From Labyrinthula sp. Ha (Eukaryota > Sar > Bigyra > Labyrinthulida > Labyrinthulaceae), in assembly GCA_015227615.1 (NCBI GenBank), contig JAALGZ010000011.1, forward strand, positions 1 through 64,000: a stretch of 64,000 nucleotides of DNA, written 5' to 3'. The notes beneath the pieces are model-generated. The model had not been told where the DNA came from and ran no database searches. It saw only the letters and a program-made list of their open reading frames with translations. This document shows positions 12,501 to 24,000 of this stretch, piece after piece. The position numbers were made by a program, and so were the translations under genes. Position 1 is the first letter of the stretch. Each line of letters starts with the position of its first letter.

Positions 12501-15246
12501 TTATACACTATTGCAATCTGTAAAGATTCTACATAAGAGGAGATATGTTATCTTCTTAGAGCTCTATTCTAACAAAGTTCAGGTAACTATGGCTCCTATT
12601 CACAACTGGGTTTGCTGGTGATACCACCTTTACCGTTAGCCACCCCTCCCACGAAGACTTCTACAGTGATTTTTTGAAGCTGCTCAATAAATGGCTACTG
12701 CTGATACTGATTTTGAGAACATGGGCTTTGTACATGCAATAATTCTATCACATATGTATTTTCTCTGTCTCAGACTTACTGGGTTGTGAATTTAAGCCCT
12801 GAGGTTCTATTTTATTATTAAAATAAATAACCATAAACTTAATCGCTGTTCACTGGGCAACGATATACTCAAAGTATGGGTTTACTGTTTGATGATAAAG
12901 ATATGAGGCAACGCTATGAAAATAACAAATTATTTTATATTACTCTAAGCTTGTGCATTTTACCGTGTTAAGTACCTTAGGGTATAAATCTCTAGGTTTT
13001 ATCTATTTCCGAAGGTAAGTTCAGTATGTACTAGTTAAAGTAAGCAAAAATTTGCTGTGTTTCATTCTCACACCCATGTTTCCAAAGAAACTTGTGATAC
13101 AACTCACAGATACCATAAGTTTTTCATTTTTCATTGGTTTATTAGATATGTTACATAATTATATTATGGCTCCATACTTAGAAATTTAAGTGTAACTTAT
13201 TGTAATCACCAATTGAATTTGCTTCTCGTTGCGCCAGCTTCATTGAATAGCACTTAGTTTCATCCAGCTCTCAACTAATTTTATATAAGATTAGTTTTAT
13301 ACATATATATTCGATAATTCATTTACTCTACAAGGAGAGTGATTGAATTTTATTTTGTTTTCATGTGTATGAGAAATCTGTTCTGCAGAATACAAAAAAA
13401 AAATAATACCAGTACTCACAGTTTTCAAAGGATTCGCACAGGCGCAGTATGCCAAATTAAAGTAATCAAAATTCTACACCACAATTGTCTAATTTTTTTT
13501 TTAAATTTGTGTGCTGAGGTTGGAGAGGTCTATCACAAAATCTTTACAAACCCTAAATACTGCTGTTTCTGGGAATATTGAACCAAGTTTAAAACACACA
13601 TTTAAGAAAAAAGGAACATAATCAATAGAGATAATTTGTGAATAGAAGATCGTTTGGTAAGGAACATATGAATTGCTGTCTACTTGGAATGGTTTAGTTT
13701 CCACTTTTCCCAGGTTTCCCTATAATTCACATTTTTCATCAATCTGATAGTACCTACGCCATAAAACTTCACCCATTGACTAGCTTGTTCAAGCTCTTGC
13801 ACCTTTATCTGCTCGAAAGGAAGGTTGAACAGTCAGATACTCGAAGATAAGGTGAGGTTTCTAAACAAAATATCGACCATCTATGCTGAAGTCATTCAGG
13901 CTCTTAGGATGCTATTTCGATGTCTAAAACCCAAAGGAGGCATTAAAGTGAACAAGAAAAAAACTATTAATTTAATTAAGTCTGTGTTTTGGATTTTTAT
14001 ATTCCTAAGTCTACTTCCTCGCATTAATTTTTTTCTAAGCTTACAATTAACGGTGGCTCTTGGTTTTGTTCTCTTATCGTATATGATTTTCATAAAATTG
14101 CTTATTTCTTAATTTCCTAAAGTATCTACCTAATACTATTGTATCAAATTGATATTGATATGATAATCGATAACTGATTGATTATACACACCCAACAGCA
14201 AGAAGTTATATCCTTTACTGTGTTCATTCGCACACCTAGTTTTCTAATATATTAGAAAACTTTCGATAGAATTTTATTATTGAAACATTATTATTATGTT
14301 GTCCAACAGAAACAACTAAACGAAATACTTGTCCTGCCTCCCCCTCCCAAGGTTCTTCTATGAAAGATTTGAACTAACAAATACACATGGAAAAATCAAA
14401 CTTGGTTAACAAAAGGCTATGTATAATGTTCAAGGTAATGAACTCTAAAAGACTTTAGAATAAATAGAAATCATATCAACATGTTTTTAGTAGGAAAGGA
14501 TCTGTAAAAGGAACTCTCTAAGAGCAAGGAACTTGAAAGCAGGGTGAACTTAAAGTGCAGGAGGAACAAATCGATTGGTTTCTATTGCAAGATGTACACG
14601 AGAAATGCAAGATTTTGAAACATCAAGCTATTCCCGACACTTAGGATTTTAAAGGTTTTACAGATAACCTAAGTCAAAAGCTTGCTCTGGCAACTAATTT
14701 TAGACACAGTTGCTCCACTATTCCACTGCATGTGTTACACAGGGAACGGGAACAACAAGATAAACCTGACAATGATGGAGCGAAGAACTGTACTCAATTT
14801 TCACTGTATGCCACCAACTTGTTAAATAAAAGTCGAAGCAGCCTCCTGAATAGAAAATATGTTCTTCTCTCTTAATGAGCTAGGTAATATAGGTGAAGTG
14901 ACTGGTGTTGAAATTAATTTCTATGAGTGTGAGAATGTAGTTGCGCAAGATTTCCAGCAGTATTTGTTATGTATGAATATAAGTATTTAGTATTTGTATC
15001 ACGTGGTTATTTTAGCTATGAAGAGTTCAACTACTTATCACTCCTTATCTACTTAAAAACTAACTCAGTATATCTTGTGTTCTAACATTGTAATAGTATA
15101 TGTAGATATTTCTGGTGTATACCCAAAGTTCCATATCTTGTTTACTTGATAAAGCAAGTAATAATAACCTTTGCATAATGGAATGAAAAATATTTCTAAC
15201 TATTATACCTTAACTAATAGTTGATGCACTTTTGATATAAGGTTAC
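6511..15246. other. gene-poor region
   Basis: About 8.7 kb of AT-rich DNA. Open frames are all below 100 codons, show no conserved motif and have skewed, non-coding-like composition. The first kilobase may be degraded LINE sequence linked to the fragment at 5960-6510. A guanine tract at 10699 is listed separately. Frames at 13339-14112 look hydrophobic and low complexity and I do not accept them as genes. No tRNA or other RNA gene was recognised, but a covariance-model scan was not possible. Confidence 0.45.
10699..10716 (+). repeat. guanine tract (G9-A-G8)
   Basis: Nine G, one A and eight G in a row, inside otherwise AT-rich non-coding DNA, followed by C-G-A-G-G. Such a run could fold as a G-quadruplex or be an unstable homopolymer. 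No gene lies within 4 kb. Confidence 0.8.
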
Positions 15247-16176
15247 CTAAACTAAGGGAGTAGGAGGAATCAACATAATGAAACATCCAACCAGAATACA
15301 AATAAAACAAGACACTAAAAAAACTTTCATAGCTTGAAGTTGGTTGAATTTATTTACTGCTTTGTATCTAACTTTATGTTCTTCTGATTTTACACAGCTA
15401 AACACTAATCCATATCCACTTTTTTTATCATCTATCTTCATAGCTGAGTTTTTCACTGCAAGTAAAGGGCAAAATCCATATTTCCAAGCATAGAGTTCCT
15501 GTAATGAAATCAGGAGAAAGAAACAGGGAAATATTCTAAGAGCAAGATGAAGATCATCTATAGCTTCATTCTCAAATAATAATAATGCGAACACAGTAAG
15601 AGTACCTAGAACAAAGAGTCCAAACATAATAAGTGAGGTGTTTAATCTTTTGTTGCACTCTGTTTTATTAGAGTTTCTGGTTGAAACAGTATACAAGAAA
15701 TGGTTTAAATGCCCCAACTGTAACAGATCTCGAATTTCACTAACACATTCGTCAAAGACAGAAATATCTAAATTGCTATTTGTACTTTGGTGAGCAGTTT
15801 CAAGTACTTGATTTCTAAGTTTTGCTGAAATATTTATCTCCCGTGGAGATCCCGGTATTATAAAATTTTCAACAATACAAGATATTTGATGTTTACTTAG
15901 TAAAGTGTTTTCAACTTTAATACTCTTGATTACATCCCGAGAGGATAAATTTATAACATCCTTAGTTTCTTTTCCATAGTTGGGTTTCAGGTTTTCAATT
16001 TCTTCTAGAAATTCTAAATTCTCTGTAGCTAATCTTTCCCTCAAGAACGAACGAAAGTTTTGCTTAGTAAATGGGTGTTTCAATTTATTGAGTATAACAT
16101 CATCCAAAGTGAACTTACTTAGGTATTCATTCAACTCGGAGGTTCTAGATCTACTTCCACAAAGTCCAAGATTCAT
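15247..16176 (-). CDS. Rax1-like RGS-domain protein with three membrane segments
   Basis: 309 residues, intronless, stop codon TAG. Residues about 32-163 form an RGS fold: an FRSFLRERLATENLEFLEEI helix pair (the conserved F-x-x-F-L-x-x-x-x-A-x-E-N-L signature), then FIIPGSPREINISAKLR (the I/P-x-S-P-x-x-I-N-I-x-x-x-x-R block that contacts G-alpha), then FDECVSEIRDLLQLGHLNHF. Three hydrophobic helices follow at about 180-201, 209-229 and 283-303. This order, an RGS domain followed by three membrane helices, is that of fungal Rax1, a polarity and bud-site factor. Canonical RGS proteins speed GTP hydrolysis by heterotrimeric G-alpha subunits; Rax1-type members are not proven to do so. The cell membrane or an internal membrane is the likely site. 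The gene stands alone, with long non-coding DNA on both sides. The domain call is good; the Rax1 relationship is judged from architecture and recall only. Confidence 0.75.
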   Translation of the reverse strand: MNLGLCGSRSRTSELNEYLSKFTLDDVILNKLKHPFTKQNFRSFLRERLATENLEFLEEIENLKPNYGKETKDVINLSSRDVIKSIKVENTLLSKHQISCIVENFIIPGSPREINISAKLRNQVLETAHQSTNSNLDISVFDECVSEIRDLLQLGHLNHFLYTVSTRNSNKTECNKRLNTSLIMFGLFVLGTLTVFALLLFENEAIDDLHLALRIFPCFFLLISLQELYAWKYGFCPLLAVKNSAMKIDDKKSGYGLVFSCVKSEEHKVRYKAVNKFNQLQAMKVFLVSCFICILVGCFIMLIPPTPLV

Positions 16177-18895
16177 CTCCTTCCACTGCTTTCAATTTTA
16201 GTCAATATATTTTTTTACAGTCGGGAGCATAAAAAGGACTGGTCATTAAATGTACCATATCATTTTTTGTCCTTGGTTTAACCTAGTGGAGATCTGGGAA
16301 CTCCTAACAAGTAATACTTTGTACTATAGAGCGATAGCCTTTCTTGTCGGTAGTGTCTTAAGTAGGGTTTCTTATCCTATCGTGATTTACCACAAGTAAC
16401 GGTATTATACCGATAAAAGCATTTCCCGTTGTTATACTTAATCAAAATTGTGGAATTATCGTTAAATTCATTAACGGGAGAGTAATGGAAAAGGTGATAG
16501 ATGACGGTACCTCCCAATATTTTATGGATTCACGAAACTCGAAATTTTCTCTATAGACCTAGAATCAAAACCAACTTAGACTAGCTAAGAGTTTCTCGAA
16601 TGAACAAAACGACTTCACTAGAATTGGGAAGGAGTTTAATGTAACAGCACACCAAGCTAGGCCTAAAGGAGTTTCAGGTCTTATTGTTTTCATCTTATTG
16701 GAGCTTTTGCCCTACTTAGCTGGGTAAGTACTCTGCTTTGTTGCTAGAAACCCTAAGTTTCATGCCAAGGTATAGAACATAGAAAAATTGAACAAGGATA
16801 ACCTTAAGGCATATGTTTTTGATGAGCCTGTAGGATTTTCTTTCTAAAATTTTCAATAAAATGAAAGTGATTGTTAGTTCTTTTGAAACTAAATTAATAA
16901 TTATGAAACAACACTGTTAAAAGTTAAAAACGAAGAAAACCTGAACTAACACGTTAAACAACCCGAAAGAAACGAATTTCAAACTTTGAATATTGTCTTA
17001 TCCACTTCTTCACCTTTATTCTCATCACGAAGGTTTGATCAGACATATTTTCTCTTCCTTTGTGTTCAAAACGTACATGTGAGAATACTCTTTCAGATTT
17101 GACGCTGTTTCTTTGAGAAAATAAAGTTTAATGTATACTCTGCAATTCATTCTATGTTAAAATATTTTATATAGACGGTTCGATTATTGTAATTAGCATT
17201 GTTTTAAGCACAGTTTGAGCACAGTTAGACGTATTTCTTAACCAATGGCAATGAGAAAATATTCTGTCGCTTAGGTTTTCTCTTTATGCTAGCAGTTATC
17301 TCTTCGCTCAAACAGCAGTATGTATCCTCTGAAATTTTTTGCAAGATAGACTTAGAGTATGTATCTCGGCGAGCTTATTTTGTACTAAGATAGTGATAAT
17401 TCATTCAGAGGTCACGAAAAATCGTTGGAGAAACTGCCCAACTGCATCCAAGTTAACAAAAGAACCGGCAATCAGATAGAAGAGAACGATACACTGACAC
17501 CAGTAACTGACACATAAAAATAAGTTAGGAAGATGATAACGGAAGCCATTAAGATAATTATTGACAGTTGGATGAAAGATAGCGATAGCATCATACTTGA
17601 AGTAGATATAAGTACTCCAGAGGCAGATGATAGTGCTTTAGTGGAAGATACTGATAAGAACTCGATAAAGCAACCAGTCAGTGTAGTGATTCCGTTGGCT
17701 GGAGCGCATCTCTATTCTACTGATCTATATATATATGATTGTACAACTCAGTATCCAACGCTATGCCGAGAGAATCAGTACACTGGTACCTAAAACCAGT
17801 TAATTAACCGCATCAAACCTCCAAAATTGCCCAAATTATGTTGGTGGACTGTATCTTCGAAATTAAAAACTTGTTTGAATAAACTGAGTAACATAAGAAT
17901 TGGAAAGAGTAAGATGGGGGGGTCTTCTATACTGTTTGATATCTGAAAGGAACAGATCTCAAAAGGTCATATAAAGAACGAAGACTCAAAGATTGCTCTT
18001 GACGTGACAGATGTTTTACATGTATACGATGCACAGAAAAAGTAGATGCCCAAAGGATTCGCAAACAGAGAAAAGAAAAATACTTTGTAGCCAAAAAATA
18101 TGAAAATCTTCAAAGACCAAGAAGAGAAAAAATTAGAAATAGTTTTTGATCTTTGTGTACATGACTTATTATATTTTTCTTTTGCGAACCTCCTTATCAA
18201 AAGGCAACCAACTTAGCTTGTCAACTCTACCTTGTTTTCCTGTTGCTGTCTTAAAAGCCAACTGGGTTTCTACAACAAAATGTCAAAGTTTAATATGTTC
18301 TTGGCAAGATACTATAAATAAAACAACCCTTTTGTCCAAGCTATCTTCTCAATGATCTTCATTAGAAACTTCTTATCACAAAATCATTTTGCTCGCGTTC
18401 GATCATCGATGTCTCTTCCTCTTACTGGATGAAGAGTTGGAACACCCTCATTAGGAATTCTATTACACCGCAGGTTCTAGACCTCTCGGGTTACCTTTAG
18501 GCCAACTAAAGATTTGCAAACTATTCCGTGAGCTTAATCCAAAGGATCCAGTGCTTACATTCCAATCTGGTACCATTGGTTGAGTACGCACAGCACCTTG
18601 AGTCTCTAGTAAGCAGATAAATCAAATAGCATCGTTTATTCCAAACTGTTAAAGAACAGTTTGAATCCCTTGATTTAGATCTTGTGGTGTACCATGACCT
18701 GATTGTATTATCTTTGTCTCCATTTCAGATATTATGTGCTCAACGAGAGTATTTGAAATAGCCCTCATAGCAGCCATATTACCCTTAAGCCCTTCAGCAA
18801 GTTTGTTCATTCTCCTCAATATCACAACGTGAGGCGGGATTCAAGTAGCTGTCATAATTTCCGAAGTAATAGCATTAGGTTAACTCAGATTTTCT
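16177..18895. other. gene-poor region with coding-like debris
   Basis: No credible gene. Around 16360-16520 are short motifs (TAACGGTATT, CCCGTT, TTAACGGG) that reappear loosely at 20640-20890, suggesting remnants of one dispersed repeat. The 86-codon frame at 17533-17793 is acidic and compositionally like protein but matches nothing I know and has stops just up- and downstream. The part above about 18350 may be the decayed 3' end of the recombinase element that follows. Confidence 0.4.
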
Positions 18896-20111
18896 TCCGA
18901 TCTTTATAGAAATGAAAAATATGTAAAGAACAAACTTCCTTGCAGTGCATGTTTTGAAACTAGATTTCTCTTCAAGAAATTGTGATGATAAACCTGTGAA
19001 GCAAGACATATTTCTCCAATCAGAGCCAAATGTTTATCCAGACAAGGAAACATAACTCTAACTGTATAAGTAATATAATCTTTTCTTTTCATATAATGGT
19101 GGTAAAAAAGCAAAAAGATGACTGTATAATGGGAGTGCACTTAAATTTCTTCCCATATACTGCTCTTCAGGTGTTTCGTGTACGAGATGTGTATTTTGAG
19201 TCTCCCAATGACTAACCTACTCTTAGATGAATTTGGCTTATTGAGAGACAAGTTTTACTACCATTCGAACAATATGTTACAGTTGTTTTTCTCAAAAAAT
19301 GCGTTCCGAGTTTTTCTTGGTTGATTCCTGCTCTTTCTTTTATAGCACTCAAGTCCTCTGTACAAATTAATCTCCAAAAAAATATGTCTCGAATATTGTA
19401 TTGAACTACCAAACAATTTCTTACCAACTCCATGTATTTCACATATCACTGCAAGATATTTAGCACTGGCCAAAAAAGGATAAATCCAAGGTCTCAATGG
19501 GTGGAAATAAGTATTACTTGGGTCCCTAGGTCTTGTGCCCGATTGATCATTTTTCATATGAACAAAAGGATTTGCAAACCATCTCCTCTCCGTGAAATAT
19601 GACTACGATTTATTTCAATAATGTTTTCTGACCTAGCCACTAAGTTCCAAGAAAGAATCATGAACGTCCTACAGAAGCTAGCATCTGGGCTACTGATCAT
19701 GATCATTTCTCGTGACATGTTCTCAAACAGTTTCATTGGCAACGACATCTAGCCGCTCGAGGTGCCGCTTTTTTTAGTTCCTGTATCTTTGGCAACAGTT
19801 TTCTTCAGTCCTTTAAGAAATAATGAAACGTCGTCCTTCTTTCTGTCTGGTTGATCAATTTTAAGGTCTTGAAAGATATGAAATAAAGCACTTCTGTGAG
19901 CAGTATATCCATGACTAGTTAGTCCAGTTCCATCACTCTTACGGAACGAATTAACGAGACTGGTAAATATTTCAGCAGAAAAGTTCTCAACCAAAGTTCA
20001 TATAACTTCTGCAGTCACCAACAATGCGTTAAGTTCTTTTCGTGATCCTGCTGAAGTTTTGCTTAATAGGTCTTTCACTTCAGAAGAAAGTAGTACAGGC
20101 ACATCGGCCAT
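18896..20111 (-). mobile_element. Decayed tyrosine-recombinase transposon (Crypton-like)
   Basis: Minus-strand segments between about 20111 and 18900 match, in the right order, a tyrosine-recombinase protein common as a transposon in oomycete, brown-algal and other protist genomes. Visible pieces are an N-terminal SAM-like helical region (TGLTSHGYTAHRSALFHIF, about 19900), the first catalytic arginine in WNLVARSENI (near 19634), a NDQSGTRPRDP segment (near 19540), the H-x-x-R box in THFLRKTT (near 19300), a cysteine-rich LRVGWSM-type stretch near 19210 and an EEQYMGR tyrosine region near 19150. The C-terminal segment contains an ASQVYHHNFL helix. It is broken in several places and inactive. 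No reverse transcriptase is seen next to it, so Crypton-type is preferred over DIRS-type, but that is not proven. End repeats were not found. Confidence 0.7.
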
Positions 20112-20807
20112 GCACCAGGTTAAGAATTTCAAGTTTATCAAATCTTTTTTTTTCTAGTAGGTTAACTAACGTTTAGGCGTGAAACTGAAACCACTTCCTC
20201 CTTCCTTGGTTGAACAGCAGCAGTTCTTTGTCCTAAATTCATTGTTGGGAAATATGTCTAGAATCTTTCAGTAATTTGTTAACCAATGAAACAAGGAAGG
20301 TTTTTATTGGAGTTCCGCTGTACTTCCAGAAATTTGGTATTCCTGAAAAAAGAAGATGCCGGACAAATTGTCCAACTCATGTCCATTTTGCCCAAGATTT
20401 GTCCAGCATTTTTAAGTTAGTCTGGTGGCTAGCTACAGTGACCAAAAGAAGAATTTTATATCAAGAAGATTTCATATTATGGTGATTTTGTGATCTATTT
20501 ACTTCTTAAACAGTTGTTTTCTCTATTTAATTTCTTGGGAGTCTATATGAAGATAGAATACATTTTGCGGTTATAAGTCTCGAAAAAAAACAAATCAGGG
20601 AAAGATTTTTGACCCCCCATAACTTATCTTATTTATCGGTCCTATAGTTATAATTGCTTATTTCACGATCGGCAAAAGCTTCCTTAAAAGTAATAGCGGT
20701 AAGAGATACTTGACAATATTCGATTCTGACAATTCCCGTTAAGTGTTATAATAAATCCTATTGTTAATCTCACGGTAAGAATCAGACATCTACCAATAAG
20801 ACACATC
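20112..20807. other. spacer between the recombinase element and the helicase gene
   Basis: Mostly AT-rich non-coding DNA. The first 150 bases may be leader sequence of the recombinase element. The 69-codon frame at 20276-20485 has no recognisable motif. No other feature was seen. Confidence 0.4.
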
Positions 20808-20825
20808 AGTAACGTTAACGTTACT
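20808..20825. promoter_or_regulatory. 18-bp perfect palindrome upstream of the helicase-glycosylase gene
   Basis: AGTAACGTTAACGTTACT is identical to its own reverse complement over all 18 bases and lies 253 bp before the start codon of the helicase-glycosylase gene. It contains two overlapping AACGTT units. A perfect 18-bp palindrome is rare by chance in a window of this size. It could be a dimeric transcription-factor site, but nothing else supports regulation. Confidence 0.45.
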
Positions 20826-21078
20826 ACTCTATATTCAACCTAAATCAAGTAACAGTATTCCGATAAGAAACGCCGGTATTGAATCTTATTTCCATTATGT
20901 AGTGTTATTTAAATATTATTGTTTTGTTAAGCTTAAGTTAACTATGATATAATCCAAGTAGAGAATATCTTGAAGTAAAAGGTAGTAGTTAAACTAATTG
21001 TAAGAAAGTATGGTTTATATATGAACAGAAACAATATCGGAACTAAGAAAAATAAATTGGATTATCTATACAGAAAGA

Positions 21079-24000
21079 ATGGAAGATATCGAATTTCAGA
21101 CACCAAAGAAGCGCACAAGGTCGTTTATGCGTGCGCTAAAGGCCTCTCCAAATGTCAAGGAAGTAAAAAATATTCCAGTTCAACTTTTTTCTGGGTTTCA
21201 ATACAAGAAGAAAATCCCTGTAACCAAGACAGAAACGCTGAACAATTCAACAGACACACCGAGACAGTGGAAAAAACTAAGTGCCTTAAAAAATGAGTCC
21301 TTTGCTGTAGTAGTGAATTTGAGCAGGCGCAATGGAGTTGCTATAACAGAAATAAAAATATTTTCACCTGAATGTCTGCAAGAATTCGTTGAACAAAAGG
21401 ATAAGAGTCTGTGTTATGAAATTCTAGAAGAAGAACAAATTTTTACTGGAAACCTTTTAAGAAAGGATAAACCTAACAATTCTATGATAAAAATTTCTAG
21501 AGCCCTTTTTATTTTTTCATCTGATGTTTTTTTTTCATTTTCAAAGTCTGCTGTTGAGAATAGGGACAACAAGAAAAAAGTTGTTCGCCCTGCATTGGTC
21601 TCTGCTAAGGTTGTCTCAGAAGTGGAATGGAGAAAGTATTTGGTTCTTATCAGAAATTGTATTAGAAGGGGAGAAAAACTAAGCTCCACTAAATGCTTGT
21701 TAGAAGCAATAGACAGTGTTATATTGCTTTCCAGATTTGACTCTATAATACTTAGAGAACTCTTTATTACTATTCTAGAAAGTATATTTGAGGATACACG
21801 ACCCTATTTTGTTTCTGAAGTTGATAGAAAATTCTTGTTGAGTATTGAAGATATTTGTGGTCTTTCGTACCTTCTCTTACTGCAAAACAACTGTTGTTTT
21901 ACCGCTGACATCATGCAAAGACTAAAGAATACAATTTTAGCTTTACACTATTTTGACAGTTTTGATGATAAAGTGTCTTGGAAAGGTTGGCAATTTAAGT
22001 ATAGAGAACAACAACTTAGAGAAATAACGTTTCGTAAAGGTATAACAAAGGGGGTGCAATATAGCAACACAATAGTGTTCTTCTTATCATTTTCTGAGTC
22101 AAACCTATCAAGCTTTACCAAGATGATTAAACGATATTATATAGGCTGGGTTGACAAGCAGTATTCTTTGAAGCACCTAAATATCGTAGAAAGAGACATA
22201 CTTAATAAGTTTCCAGATGAAACACTTATATCATCGTGTTCTATACAACTTTATCCTTCTATTTTACTGTTCTTGCAAGTTTTGCTTCCTGAATGTCCAA
22301 AATTAGAAATTCAAGATGGTATCAAATCACTTAAACATTTGCTTGATAGATTGGAAGAAAGTTTAAATGTAAGAGCAGTCAAACAAAAGTTACTCTCGCT
22401 AACTGAAGGAAACTTGTTCAGAATAAGTCAATATATGGGTGAGCAGCAGACTTTAAAATCAAACGAGATTGACCGTATTGAGATGGAAAAACGGGCGGTT
22501 TCGAAATTAAATGACATTGATACCTTACCTGAGATTGTTAATCGAACACCAAAAGAACAAACTCTATTTAAAATTTTTCTTCGAATACAAAGATGGTTTC
22601 ACAGTGGTTGCAGTTTGCAGACTTCGTATGAACTGGTTCAGCAACCTGTTTCTTCTTTTTCTGAAGGAAATAACATTGTTCTTGATTCATACACAAAAAG
22701 AAATATATTTCTTCTTTTATTTGGTAGAGAGTTTTCAGTGGTTCTAAGTAAGAAAAAATACTACGTTATTCTCGCAGGAAATGAAAAATCTCCCTTCTTG
22801 GTTCAGCCTTATGCGAACAAAGATTTTAAATGGTCAGAGTCTTTGGAGAGGAGCAGTCAAACTAGATATGAAACTAATTTGTCTTCTGAAGAAATAGAAA
22901 TTATCATAAGAAAATTCAACAATTGTTTCAAGAAAGTAAGTGCACCCCATCCTCCCTATGGTTTTTCATGGTCGCATAGTTTGTCTAAAACAGATATAAA
23001 ACTTCAAATAAGGAAACGAGATTGTGAATATCAGTTTTTAATAAATGACTCTGTGGTAACACCCTTTGATGGAACTCTACTGGTGGAAAATCTTCAGTCT
23101 CCTAAAAAATGTTTTAATATACCAAGCGCCATGGAAAATGTAGTTAAGGCTTTCTTTTATGTACCTAACTCTGACGTTCCCATACTGCAGCTGGAGCATA
23201 TACAAAAAGCTTTGTCGTTTAGAAAATGTTTACAAGACATATTTAACGAGGACGACGTCTTTGACTGGACATATATAAGGAAGAATGCTGCAGTAGACAG
23301 AAAAGCATGGCACAATCTGCTCCTAAAGTTAACCATGAGGAAAGAAAACTCCGTGTATATATCTGCGAAGCCAACACCAATGAGTACAGCTCTACAGACG
23401 TTTTCTAACTTTGAAGGTTTAAGCTATCGTTTGCTTGTCGGTTTGAGTATACTGTATCCACATGTTATTCAACCCCAACTTAACTGGTCTATAAAGTCAG
23501 AGGTTGAATTTGTAATTTTAAATCCTTCTTGCAGACAATATGTTGATCTTATTGAGAAAGTAACGATAGCAGCAGAGAAGAGGTATTTGAACTCAGAGGT
23601 TGGTAAGCTTTTGGTTAACCCTGATATAACTACTAAGCTGTGGAAACATCAGGAGGAAGGACGAGCCCGTTTGGTTTTAGGTGTCAAGGCCGGACGGCGA
23701 GGTTTTGCTGATGCTTCTACAGTGGGAAGCGGAAAAACATTGACCGCATTATCTGTTATTGTTGAACTTATGAAGAATAAAGAGCTACCGAGGAGTAATA
23801 ATGGTTCTCTTGTACTACTACCAACCAAAAGTCTCATTGAAGAATGGGCAATACAACTTATGACACACACAAATGGTGTTCATGTCATTGTTCAAACGAA
23901 AACAGGTGTTTTAAAGAGCAAAGGGGTTAGCAATGCGGGAGGTACACCAGTACAGTTCAAAAATTTAGAGCACAACTCAAGCAACGATCAAACTATTACA

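Noticed and set aside
13825-14112. 95-codon frame with a hydrophobic C-terminus
   Set aside because: No conserved motif, no supported neighbours, composition typical of translated AT-rich DNA.
17533-17793. 86-codon acidic frame
   Set aside because: Looks protein-like but has no homology I know and no clear exon partners; listed only as debris.
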